Assembly: GCA_902512655.1 (NCBI GenBank)
Contig: CABXJR010000004.1
Location: forward strand, 1-47,314
Reading direction: 5' to 3'
From: an uncultured SAR86 cluster bacterium
GTDB taxonomy: Bacteria; Pseudomonadota; Gammaproteobacteria; Magnimaribacterales; D2472
Length of the DNA: 47,314 nucleotides
The translations under genes and the position numbers were made by a program. The notes beneath the pieces are model-generated. The model ran no database searches and was not told where the DNA came from. It worked only from the letters and a program-made list of their open reading frames with translations. Each line of letters begins with the position of its first letter. The stretch's first letter is position 1. Shown here piece by piece: positions 38,604 through 47,314 of the stretch.

Positions 38604-39238
38604 AAGATTTTCAAAAAACCTTCATTGAATTGGCACTTCAATCAAATGCCCTAGAGTTTGGGCAATTTGAACTCAAATCTGGAAGAAACAGCCCTTATTT
38701 TTTTAATGCAGCAAAAATGCTTAATGGTTGTGATTTATTCAAGCTTGCTAATTGCTATGTAGATGCTATTGAAGACTCGCACATGGAATTTGACTGTCTG
38801 TATGGTCCTGCATACAAAGGAATCTTTCTAGGATCAATTGTTGCAACGGTCTTAAGTCAAAAGGGGAGCCCCTGTCCTCTTTCTTTCAATAGAAAGGAAA
38901 TCAAAGATCATGGTGAGGGTGGCAATATCATTGGAGCTGATCCAGTTGGAAATGTGCTGATAATTGATGATGTGTTATCTGCAGGAACGGCTGCTAGGGA
39001 GTCTATTAAGCTATTAGAAGATCTAAATTCAACCCCCAAGATCTTCCTTGTTGGCTTAGATAGACAGGAAAAAGGAAAGAGTGACTCATCCGCAAAAACA
39101 GAGCTAGAATATGATTTTGGTATTCATGTCTCGTCTATTATCAACTTAGATGCTCTTATAGAGTACTCTCATAACAATCAAAATTTTCATTCCTATGTAG
39201 TTGAGCTAGAGCAATATAGAAGTAGTTGGGGCGCATAA
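38591..39238 (+). CDS. pyrE: Orotate phosphoribosyltransferase
   Basis: 215 aa; [70 protein letters not shown]. Confidence 0.97.
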   Translation: MYELKDFQKTFIELALQSNALEFGQFELKSGRNSPYFFNAAKMLNGCDLFKLANCYVDAIEDSHMEFDCLYGPAYKGIFLGSIVATVLSQKGSPCPLSFNRKEIKDHGEGGNIIGADPVGNVLIIDDVLSAGTAARESIKLLEDLNSTPKIFLVGLDRQEKGKSDSSAKTELEYDFGIHVSSIINLDALIEYSHNNQNFHSYVVELEQYRSSWGA

Positions 39239-39849
39239 TGTTTACTGGAATTGTTACCGGCAAGGGCCATGTTCAAAAAATTATTAAATGCAAAGATTAC
39301 ATATCATTGATCATCAAAGCCCCAAAAGGCTTTTCTAAAAATTTATTAAAAGGTGCTAGCGTCTCAGTAAATGGAGTCTGCCTAACCGTAAAAAAAAAGA
39401 AAACAGATGCCTTGGAGTTTGATGTTATTGAGGAAACGCTAGATAAAACTAATTTAAAAAATATATCTAGATCAAGCAAAGTTAACCTCGAGCGCTCCAT
39501 GACAACTAAAACAGAAATTGGTGGACATCTAGTCTCTGGTCACATTCACGGAACCGGAGAGGTTCTAAAGGTAATTAATAAGCATGAAACAAAAGATCTG
39601 CAAATCAAAATTCCTGTAAACTTGAGAGAATATATTTTTTACAAGGGCTATGTAGCTCTAAATGGGTGCAGTCTAACCATCGGAAAAGTACTTAAGTCAT
39701 CTTTTTATATTCATCTTATTCCCGAAACCATTTCAGTTACTACTTTTCAAGATATAAAAAAGGGAGACTTAATTAATATTGAAGTTGAGCAAACAACAAT
39801 CAACACAGTTGAGACAGTAAAAAGAGTTATACTTGAGAAAAAAGTTTAG
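39238..39849 (+). CDS. ribE: Riboflavin synthase, alpha subunit
   Basis: Start [12 protein letters not shown] at 39238; GVCLTV, TEIGGHLVSGHIHGTGEV, VALNGCSLTIG; duplicated lumazine-binding domains. Confidence 0.95.
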   Translation: MFTGIVTGKGHVQKIIKCKDYISLIIKAPKGFSKNLLKGASVSVNGVCLTVKKKKTDALEFDVIEETLDKTNLKNISRSSKVNLERSMTTKTEIGGHLVSGHIHGTGEVLKVINKHETKDLQIKIPVNLREYIFYKGYVALNGCSLTIGKVLKSSFYIHLIPETISVTTFQDIKKGDLINIEVEQTTINTVETVKRVILEKKV

Positions 39850-40741
39850 TCAAGATTGCCATCCTCATACCAACACCATTAAAGATTTGGTTTCTAATTT
39901 TGCAATTTTCTAACTCACTAGCTTCTTTGCTTAATTCAATTCCAAAGTTTACCGGTCCAGGATGCAATAATATCATTTCAGGATCAGCCACTTGCAATGA
40001 GTCAACATTTACCTGATACCTATCAATATAATCTTGTGCTCCAATGGAAAGTTTCTCTGATAACCTCTCGTTTTGGATCCTTAATGCCATAACCACATCA
40101 GCATCCTGTAATGCTGTTTCTAATTCAGATTCAAAACTCCCAATAGGGTTATCTATAAAATTTTTGCAAAGATCAGGATGGCCGCAAAACGTCATACCTT
40201 TATATCCAACGACTTGAATTGCTTCCATAAAAGAATTCGCCACTCTAGAATGATCAAGATCGCCAACGATGGTGATGTTCAGGTTCTCGAACTTTTCTTT
40301 TGATTCATGAATGGTCATTAAATCAATTAATGTTTGGGTAGGATGGGAAATTGAGCCTTCGCCTGCATTAATGAATTGCATATTTGAAAAATCTTTTACA
40401 AGGTCATGGATCACCGATTCAGTGTGACGCAGAATGCATAAATCAACTCCCATCATTTCCATCGCTTCTAAAGTATCCTGGAGAGTTTCACCTTTGTTCA
40501 TGGATGAATTAGATAAATTAAAATCTATAAATTTTGCGCCTAAGTTATGAGCTGCTATTTCAAATGACAGTTTGGTTCTAGTGCTTGGTTCACAAAACAT
40601 AGAGACAATCTTCTTATCAGGAAACAAATTCTCATTTCGATAATCTAAAGATTCTTCAGACTTAAAATTGTTTGCAAGCTCAATCAGATCAAATATGTCC
40701 TTCTTGGTAAGGTTGGTAAAATTGATTAAGTTTTTAGACAT
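39827..40741 (-). CDS. pyrB: Aspartate carbamoyltransferase, catalytic subunit
   Basis: 304 aa; MFCEPSTRTKLSFEIAAHNLGA, NKGETLQDTLEAMEMMGVD, RHTE, NAGEGSISHPTQTLIDLMT, LLHPGPVNFGIEL. Confidence 0.96.
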   Translation of the reverse strand: MSKNLINFTNLTKKDIFDLIELANNFKSEESLDYRNENLFPDKKIVSMFCEPSTRTKLSFEIAAHNLGAKFIDFNLSNSSMNKGETLQDTLEAMEMMGVDLCILRHTESVIHDLVKDFSNMQFINAGEGSISHPTQTLIDLMTIHESKEKFENLNITIVGDLDHSRVANSFMEAIQVVGYKGMTFCGHPDLCKNFIDNPIGSFESELETALQDADVVMALRIQNERLSEKLSIGAQDYIDRYQVNVDSLQVADPEMILLHPGPVNFGIELSKEASELENCKIRNQIFNGVGMRMAILTKLFSQV

Positions 40742-41124
40742 TAAATCTCGATAGATAAAATAGCGTCCATTTCAATATCCACTCCTTTGGGAAGCTTTGA
40801 AATCTCTACAGTTGCTCTGGCTGGAAAGGGCTCAGAGAATCTTTTGGTCATAATCTCATTGACCGCATCGAATTTTGCAAGATCAGTTAAGTAAATTGTT
40901 AATTTAAGAATATTATCAAGGTCGCCCCCTGCTTCCTTGCAGATTGCTTCCAAGTTATCTATCACTTGTGATGCCTGATCGCTAAAAGAGTTGTTATTTA
41001 ATTCTCCAGAAGACGGGATTAGTGGTATTTGTCCAGAAATAAAAACCACATCTCCCCATTGAATTGCTTGAGAGTATGGGCCTATTGCCGCTGGGGCATT
41101 ATTTGTAAAAATTGGTTTTTTCAT
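40741..41124 (-). CDS. RidA family protein (2-iminobutanoate/2-iminopropanoate deaminase-like)
   Basis: Likely start MKKPIFTNNAPAAIGPYSQAI at 41124; GDVVFISGQIPLIPSSGEL, FPARATVEISKLPKGVDIEMDAILSI. Confidence 0.94.
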   Translation of the reverse strand: MKKPIFTNNAPAAIGPYSQAIQWGDVVFISGQIPLIPSSGELNNNSFSDQASQVIDNLEAICKEAGGDLDNILKLTIYLTDLAKFDAVNEIMTKRFSEPFPARATVEISKLPKGVDIEMDAILSIEI

Positions 41125-43321
41125 TTTTTGTTTTGGTGTCGTTAACAATCCTTGAGCAACTTGTAACGTATCTTAATGAGCGTAATTTTACCATCAATTT
41201 ATTCAATGAATTAGTGTTCAGAACCTCCACCTCTACAATAAACTCAATGATCATTGCATCAATATCTCTGCTTTGAATATTAACAATATTAAGGTTAGAT
41301 TTAGTAAAAACTGATGCAATATCAGCAAGTATCCCAGGCCTATCTTCTGCGTGGATTTTAACATGCCCTTTGTAATGAAGTTCCTTACTATCAGTGCCCC
41401 ACATCGCTGGGAAATATCTTGATGAAACATTGTGACTTCTGTGTGGAGCAACCTGCCTGCATCTTGCATGATGAATTACGATCCCTCTATCTGTATCTGA
41501 ATGTGCGGTTATTGGATCTCCATGAATGGGCATGCAACATTTTGCATATATAACTGACACTCCTTCAATTTGATGATCAGATAAAACCATTGCCTTGAGT
41601 TTAGGATTTTTATTTTTTTTAATCTTTAAACCTGAAAAGAACCTCTCAGCAACCAATGCTCCTGTTTTTTTTCCGGACCCTAGATCAGTTAAAAGCTCAT
41701 TAAGTGATTTCACTCCTATCATCTCTAAAACCCTAGACATTTTGCTGCCTCTATATTGATCAAGGGTGACGCCTCCTCTCTTTAATTCACTTTCAAGCAT
41801 TAATTTGCCCGCTTTCCTAGATTGAGAAATCTTTTGATTACGAAGCGCTAAGCGAATTGAAGATCTGGCCTTGCTAGTTACTACGAAATTAAGCCAGTCT
41901 GGACTAACCTCTATTTTGTCTGAGGTAACAATTTCAATTGATTGTCCATTTTCGAGACGAATATTAAGTGGAGCATATTTTCTATTTACCTTACATGCAA
42001 CTGCATGATTACCAAGGTCTGTATGAAGCTCATAAGCTAAGTCAATTGGCGTTGAGCCAGATTTTAGATTTACAATTCTGCCTGTTGGTGTAAAAACATA
42101 AACCTCGTCATAAACTAGATCAGTCTTAATTGCTTCAACAAATTCATGGGTATCAGCAGAAGCGTTATTCAAATCAGTGAAACTTTCAATCCATTTCTTT
42201 GCACCCATTGATTCTGAGGTTGCCTTATCTTTTGTTTTATATGACCAATGTGCCGAGATTCCATTCTCAGCAATAATCTCCATGCTTTTAGTTTGAATCT
42301 GAACCTCAATTGGAACGCCGTCAAGCGCTATTAAAGAGGTATGTATGGCTTGATAACCATTTGTTTTCGGAATAGCAATATAATCTTTAAATCTATTTCC
42401 GATTGGTTTGTGCAAATTGTGAATTACTCCCAATGCTCGATATGCATCATCCACCGAATTAACAATAACTCTAAAAGCATATACATCTAATAATTGTGAA
42501 AATGGTTTTTTCTTATTTTTAATTTTTTTGTAAATACTATAAAGAGATTTTTGGCGTCCTTTAGCTGTAGCAACAATATCATTATTTTTAAGGTGATATT
42601 TAAATTGTTTACGAAGCTTTGAGATGATTCTTTTTCTACCGCCAACAGATTGTTTGACAGCTGACTCCAGCATTCTTGCTCGCATGGGGTGAATGCATTT
42701 AAAAGCCAAATCTTCGAGTTCACTGCGAATATTCTGCATTCCAATTCTAATTGCAATAGGCCCGTATAACTCTAAAGTCTCGATTGACTTCGTAATTTGT
42801 TTTTCTCTAGGAAGAAAATCAATTGTTCGCATGTTATGGAGTCGGTCGCATAATTTTACAATTATTACTCTTATATCCTTGGACGTGGCTAGGGCCATTT
42901 TTTGTAAATTATTAGCATTCCGCTCTTCTATATTTACAAAATCGAGTTTATTTAAATTGCTGACGCCATCTACAATAGCAACTATTTCTTTGCCAAAGAG
43001 CTTTTCTAAATAAGATTTTTTTATAAAGCTATCTTCTAAAACATCATGCATTAAGCCTGCACAAACTGTTTGAATATCTAAATGTAACTCCATTAAGATA
43101 GATGCAACTGCAACAGGATGAGTGATATAGGCTGAGCCTTCTTTACGAAATTGATCCTTGTGCGCCTCGAATGCAACATTGTATGCGGTTTGCAAAAGGT
43201 CCAACTCTTTCTCGGGAAAATAGACTTTTGCAGATTCGTAAAGTTTTTTTGGAACTGGTGAAAGAAGTTTTCTGTTAGAGAAATCTAAAAGAACTTGGTT
43301 GGGTATAGCCCGGTCACTCAA
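41099..43321 (-). CDS. spoT: Bifunctional (p)ppGpp synthetase/hydrolase SpoT
   Basis: 740 aa; HD hydrolase YITHPVAVASILMELHLDIQTVCAGLMHDVLEDS, synthetase NRFKDYIAIPKTNGYQAIHTSL...EVQIQTKSMEIIAENGISAHWSYK, TGS, C-terminal ACT; between rpoZ and ridA. Confidence 0.97.
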   Translation of the reverse strand: MSDRAIPNQVLLDFSNRKLLSPVPKKLYESAKVYFPEKELDLLQTAYNVAFEAHKDQFRKEGSAYITHPVAVASILMELHLDIQTVCAGLMHDVLEDSFIKKSYLEKLFGKEIVAIVDGVSNLNKLDFVNIEERNANNLQKMALATSKDIRVIIVKLCDRLHNMRTIDFLPREKQITKSIETLELYGPIAIRIGMQNIRSELEDLAFKCIHPMRARMLESAVKQSVGGRKRIISKLRKQFKYHLKNNDIVATAKGRQKSLYSIYKKIKNKKKPFSQLLDVYAFRVIVNSVDDAYRALGVIHNLHKPIGNRFKDYIAIPKTNGYQAIHTSLIALDGVPIEVQIQTKSMEIIAENGISAHWSYKTKDKATSESMGAKKWIESFTDLNNASADTHEFVEAIKTDLVYDEVYVFTPTGRIVNLKSGSTPIDLAYELHTDLGNHAVACKVNRKYAPLNIRLENGQSIEIVTSDKIEVSPDWLNFVVTSKARSSIRLALRNQKISQSRKAGKLMLESELKRGGVTLDQYRGSKMSRVLEMIGVKSLNELLTDLGSGKKTGALVAERFFSGLKIKKNKNPKLKAMVLSDHQIEGVSVIYAKCCMPIHGDPITAHSDTDRGIVIHHARCRQVAPHRSHNVSSRYFPAMWGTDSKELHYKGHVKIHAEDRPGILADIASVFTKSNLNIVNIQSRDIDAMIIEFIVEVEVLNTNSLNKLMVKLRSLRYVTSCSRIVNDTKTKNEKTNFYK

Positions 43322-43342
43322 TTAGAAGCTCCAGGATTAACA

Positions 43343-43615
43343 TTAGCCGATAATTTCGTCTTGTGGCTTGTCTCTATCGATAGCAAACTCATCTAACAAC
43401 ATATCCTCTTCAAGAGTCTTATCAAGGATTTCTTTTGTAATAAGTCCTTCTTCGATTTCTCTCAAAGCAACAATAGTAGGCTTATCATCTTCCCACTCCA
43501 CCATTGGTTCTCTACTAGTTGTTGAAAGTTGTCTTGCTCTTCCAGATGCCAATAAGATTAATTCAAATCTGCTTTGGACCTTGTCTAAACAACCTTCTAC
43601 TGTAATTCTTGCCAT
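43343..43615 (-). CDS. rpoZ: RNA polymerase omega subunit
   Basis: 90 aa; [57 protein letters not shown]. Confidence 0.96.
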   Translation of the reverse strand: MARITVEGCLDKVQSRFELILLASGRARQLSTTSREPMVEWEDDKPTIVALREIEEGLITKEILDKTLEEDMLLDEFAIDRDKPQDEIIG

Positions 43616-43653
43616 AATGTTTTCTCCGAGGGCGTATTTTAGTGTTTATTTAC

Positions 43654-44286
43654 CTAATAAGACAATAGCTGAGCTAAAAACTGTTGAACTTCTTCTATAT
43701 TTTCTTTATTTAACGGCTTTTCTTGAGCAATAATGTTAAAAAGTTCTTTTTCTGCATCATCAAACGTATCGTTAATAATAATATGCTTATATTCATTTGC
43801 ATAAGCCAATTCATCTTTTGCATTTTTTAATCTTAAATTAATTGACTCTAGGTCTTCATCTCCCCTGCTTTTTATTCTTTCTTCTAAAGAGTGAATTGAT
43901 GGGGGAAGAATGAAGATCGAATCATAATTAAGAGACATGTCATTAATCTGCCTAAACCCCTGAACATCAATCTCAAGAATCAAATTTACTCCTGAGCTAA
44001 GTTTTGATTCAACAAAATCTACAGAAGTGCCATACCAATTCCCATGAACCTCTGCATGTTCAAGAAAAAAATCAGAATTTTTTTTATCTAGAAAATCTTT
44101 TTCAGAAATAAAGAAATATTGATTACCATTTGACTCGCCTTTTCTTGGTGATCTTGTTGTGTAAGAAATAGATAGCTCTAAAGGTAAATCAGACTGATTT
44201 GCTAAGACTAAAACGGCATCAATAAGAGATGACTTGCCAGCACCAGATGGAGCAGAAACCAAAAAAAGCTTTGGATCTTTCATCAT
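43654..44286 (-). CDS. gmk: Guanylate kinase
   Basis: 210 aa; P-loop LFLVSAPSGAGKSSLIDAVL, SYTTRSPRKGESNGNQYFFISE, LILEIDVQGFRQI. Confidence 0.97.
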   Translation of the reverse strand: MMKDPKLFLVSAPSGAGKSSLIDAVLVLANQSDLPLELSISYTTRSPRKGESNGNQYFFISEKDFLDKKNSDFFLEHAEVHGNWYGTSVDFVESKLSSGVNLILEIDVQGFRQINDMSLNYDSIFILPPSIHSLEERIKSRGDEDLESINLRLKNAKDELAYANEYKHIIINDTFDDAEKELFNIIAQEKPLNKENIEEVQQFLAQLLSY

Positions 44287-45134
44287 TCTAAATTTTGAGC
44301 CTGCTCACGCAGTTCCTCTACCTTTAACTTCATGGTTAATGCTAAATCTTTTAAGTCTGGTTTTTCTATCTTAACTGAGAGAGTGTTTACTTCTCTAAAT
44401 AATTCTTGAAGAATAAAGTCCATTTTTTTACCATGCGCATTTTTTAGTCTGAATAATTTATTGAGCGATTCTATATGAAAACTAATTCTTTCAAGCTCTT
44501 CAGCTATGTCATGTTTTAAGGCCACATTTGAGAGTTCATTAGCTATCTCATCTTTATTAATATCAACATTCTTTTGAATGAACTTATTCTTGATGGATTT
44601 GACTCTATGCTTCAGCAATGAGGGCGCTGACTTTAATAATTTTTGATGTGCATTTTTTAAAAATAACGTCTTAGCTAGAATGATTTTCTCTATTTTTTCG
44701 CCTTCCTTGGCCCTGGATTCTACTAAGTTCTTTATTGCTATGTTTAATGCTTTCTTGCCTAAAATTGAAATATCCTTTTTTGACGTCCTAACTGTTAATA
44801 GACCAGGGATATCTCTAAGATCGCTTAATTTAAGATTCAAGTGTTTAAAATCTTTGCTATCTTTTAAGGTGCTCTTCAAGTTCCTGATGCTATCTTGATT
44901 AAGCTCATACGAATGGTCTGATTGGAAATTATCATGGATTTTTACTTCAAAAGAGCCTCTCAGGAACTTTTTCTTTATCTGATTTTTTATATATTCCTCT
45001 AGATCATTTGGTAGGCTGTATCCTCTGAAAGAAATATCTACGAACCTATTGTTAACTGACTTAATTTCACACAAAACCTCCATCTTCTTTGAGGTAGCTT
45101 GCCCTGTCCCATATCCTGTCATGCTGTAAAACAT
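44283..45134 (-). CDS. YicC family protein (putative endoribonuclease)
   Basis: 283 aa; SMTGYGTGQATSKKMEVLCEIKSVNNRFVDISFRGYSLPNDLE; C-term GKKMDFILQELFREVNTLSVK...LALTMKLKVEELREQAQNLE. Confidence 0.94.
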   Translation of the reverse strand: MFYSMTGYGTGQATSKKMEVLCEIKSVNNRFVDISFRGYSLPNDLEEYIKNQIKKKFLRGSFEVKIHDNFQSDHSYELNQDSIRNLKSTLKDSKDFKHLNLKLSDLRDIPGLLTVRTSKKDISILGKKALNIAIKNLVESRAKEGEKIEKIILAKTLFLKNAHQKLLKSAPSLLKHRVKSIKNKFIQKNVDINKDEIANELSNVALKHDIAEELERISFHIESLNKLFRLKNAHGKKMDFILQELFREVNTLSVKIEKPDLKDLALTMKLKVEELREQAQNLE

Positions 45135-45158
45135 ATGATTCCTAAATGCTTTTCACTA

Positions 45159-45938
45159 TTATCTCATTAAACCGCTTTCTAATAACTTTTGTGGGTCAAA
45201 TGATTTTCCAATATTGTCTGAACTTATAAAAAAATCTTTAAAAGAATGCCCAGGGCATACAATAGAAAAAATCTCACTGTACTTTCGAGCTTGCTCACTG
45301 CAAATCAGCGGCCCGGAAATATGGGCTGAATCTTTATTGGAGATATAGTTTGCTATCACCAATGAAAGATTATCCCTGCTAAACATATTAGCTTCAGCAA
45401 AGCGAAGAGGATATTTTTTTCCATCAAAAGCATTTACATGATTTCTCATCCAATGAGTTTGTTCATCATATAATCCTGATGGGCGCAAAATCAGTGGCTC
45501 TACTTTTGATTCACGCGACACAAACTCTTCATACTCTAAAATAATTCTTGCTTGATTATCATCAGGCAAAGGTTTCACTGCTTCGGTGATCTTTCTTCCA
45601 TTGTTTAAGCCATAAACCCTAGTTGAACTAACAATAACCAATTTCTCATAACTTATATTATTATTAAAAAAATTCATTATTTGGTATGACGCATCTAAGA
45701 ATCCTTGCTGATAGCCATCTATGTCTGATGAGGTTGGTTTTAATATCAAGATAATGGTTGAAAAATCTTTAGAAGATAGATTTAAACTTGATTCGCTGAT
45801 CCAATCTTGCTTGATGAATTCAACATTGGCTAAGTTAGTAGGCACGCTTCTAGAAACTCCTATAAATTCTTGGTCAGGAAGGCTGGCTGCAACCCGTCTT
45901 CCAAGATCTCCGTAACCTATAATCAAAACTTTTTTCAT
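45159..45938 (-). CDS. NAD-dependent epimerase/dehydratase-like SDR protein (YeeZ-like)
   Basis: 259 aa; VLIIGYGDLGRRVAASL, VIVSSTRVYGLNNGRKITE, LRPSGLYDEQTHWMRN. Confidence 0.8.
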   Translation of the reverse strand: MKKVLIIGYGDLGRRVAASLPDQEFIGVSRSVPTNLANVEFIKQDWISESSLNLSSKDFSTIILILKPTSSDIDGYQQGFLDASYQIMNFFNNNISYEKLVIVSSTRVYGLNNGRKITEAVKPLPDDNQARIILEYEEFVSRESKVEPLILRPSGLYDEQTHWMRNHVNAFDGKKYPLRFAEANMFSRDNLSLVIANYISNKDSAHISGPLICSEQARKYSEIFSIVCPGHSFKDFFISSDNIGKSFDPQKLLESGLMR

Positions 45939-45981
45939 ATATATGTTTCTAAAGTCCTTATATTAAAAGTATTATCGTTAA

Positions 45982-47314
45982 GTGGCTAATATTGAACTAA
46001 CTCAATTAAAGGGTATTGGACCTTCTATAGTTGAAAAACTTAACCTTATTGGAATTTTTAACTTAAGGGATCTTTGCTTTCATCTTCCCTTTGGATATCA
46101 AGACAGAACAAAAATTTCAAATATAAGTGATCTACAACCAGGAGATGAAAAGTTAATAAAAGTTAAGGTAATTTCTTCACAAGCAATATATAGACCTAGA
46201 AAGATGATGGTACTTAAATCTGCTGACTCTTATTCTAATATTAATATTCGCTTTTTTTATTTCCATCCTGCCCAAACGAAGCAGCTAAAAGCTGGAACTG
46301 AACTTTTATGTTATGGGAAAGTGAGCTTGAGTAGATATGGGCTAGAAATGATTCATCCAGAGTATGAAGTTATATCAAGTGATCACAAATTAAAAGATAA
46401 AAAACTAACTCCTGTATATAGAGTACCCAAAGGGATAGGACAAAAAAAAATAAGGGGATTTATTCAAGCCGCAATCTCAAAATTAAATTTTGAAGAAGAC
46501 TTTCTAGACGTAGAAAGATATGACGCATCTTTAAACATGAAAATTATCGATGCCCTAGCAATCATCCATAACCCCGAAGCAGATATAGACATTGATGAAA
46601 TGCTTCCCGGAGGCTCTCATCCAGCAAGAGTAAGGTTATTAAAAGAAGAAATGATTGCTTTTCAGGCTGGTATGGCTTTTTTAAAACGTAAACAAAAAAG
46701 ACATCGCTCTTTTCCATTATCTAAAGAGAATGAATGGACAGCAGAAGTTAAATCAAATTTTCCTTTTGAATTAACTGGCGCCCAAACAAGAGTTGTAAGT
46801 GAGATTAAAGAGGATTTATCTCAAGAAGTTCCCATGATGAGATTGGTACAAGGAGATGTTGGCTCAGGAAAAACAGTGGTAGGTGCATTAGCTGCAGCGT
46901 TAGCCCTTGATTCATCTTTTCAGGTTGCGTTTATGGCACCGACCACATTGCTAGCAGAGCAACATTTTTTTAGCTTGAAATCTTTTTTTAATAAACAAGC
47001 AGCTAAAGTAGCTCTTCTAACAGGTAGCACTTCTGCAAGCAAAAGAAAAAAAATCTTACAAGATCTTGAGGAAAGCAAGATCAAATTATTGATTGGAACC
47101 CATGCTTTATTTCAGAAAAGTGTTGAGTTTTCTAACCTTGCTCTCATTATCATCGACGAGCAACACAGGTTTGGAGTGAATCAACGCCTAGCCTTAAGAA
47201 AGAAAAATGATTCTGAAAAATCAGCACCTCACCAGCTGACATTAACAGCTACTCCTATTCCAAGAACGCTTTCTATGAGCGTATATGCAAACATGGATGT
47301 CTCTGTGATAGATG
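45982..47314 (+). CDS. recG: ATP-dependent DNA helicase RecG (truncated at window end)
   Basis: Own translation from GTG at 45982: VANIELTQLKGIGPSIVEKLNLIGIFNLRDLCFHLPFGYQDRT...; MRLVQGDVGSGKTVVGALAAALA, IIDEQHRFGVNQR, LTATPIPRTLSMSVY. Open to the window edge, so not in ORF track. Confidence 0.96.
   Translation, partial: MANIELTQLKGIGPSIVEKLNLIGIFNLRDLCFHLPFGYQDRTKISNISDLQPGDEKLIKVKVISSQAIYRPRKMMVLKSADSYSNINIRFFYFHPAQTKQLKAGTELLCYGKVSLSRYGLEMIHPEYEVISSDHKLKDKKLTPVYRVPKGIGQKKIRGFIQAAISKLNFEEDFLDVERYDASLNMKIIDALAIIHNPEADIDIDEMLPGGSHPARVRLLKEEMIAFQAGMAFLKRKQKRHRSFPLSKENEWTAEVKSNFPFELTGAQTRVVSEIKEDLSQEVPMMRLVQGDVGSGKTVVGALAAALALDSSFQVAFMAPTTLLAEQHFFSLKSFFNKQAAKVALLTGSTSASKRKKILQDLEESKIKLLIGTHALFQKSVEFSNLALIIIDEQHRFGVNQRLALRKKNDSEKSAPHQLTLTATPIPRTLSMSVYANMDVSVID

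Noticed and set aside
42487-43013. ORFs 42487..42756 (-) and 42693..43013 (+)
   Set aside because: Alternative frames of spoT without domain support.
1-47314. CRISPR arrays, toxin-antitoxin or restriction modules, prophage, transposases, BGC-like clusters
   Set aside because: Looked for repeats with regular spacing and for hallmark motifs in ORFs; none seen in this core-genome segment.

Overview
AT-rich, very gene-dense bacterial chromosome segment. Gene content and order look like a streamlined marine gammaproteobacterium (taxonomy is inference, not tested). I can support about 50 protein-coding genes, including two truncated by the window edges (an MMPL/RND-type exporter at the left, recG at the right) and one CAT-anticodon tRNA. 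No rRNA, CRISPR array, IS/transposase, prophage or long repeat was seen. Most of the window is core metabolism in near-contiguous co-directional runs: rpoD-dnaG-ruvX-tonB-like-gshB-rsmE; fis-purH-purD-coq7; SDR-amgK-murU-rpe-DUF192-trpEGDC (read leftwards); lptD-surA-pdxA-ksgA-apaH-cca-SDR-APH; folK-folB-tsaD; rpsU-yqeY; a tandem amidohydrolase pair; rph-pyrE-ribE; and pyrB-ridA-spoT-rpoZ-gmk-yicC. I see no obvious new defence or mobile system. The best second-look items are: (i) an 862-aa epimerase + cupin + C-methyltransferase fusion standing alone beside a tRNA; (ii) an amidohydrolase pair in which one member has lost every recognisable metal ligand; (iii) an interrupted small secreted-protein ORF whose stop codon falls at the predicted signal-peptidase site; (iv) a nine-gene leftward run joining cell-wall recycling to trpEGDC with no room for an attenuator; (v) a split rpsU/dnaG/rpoD operon.
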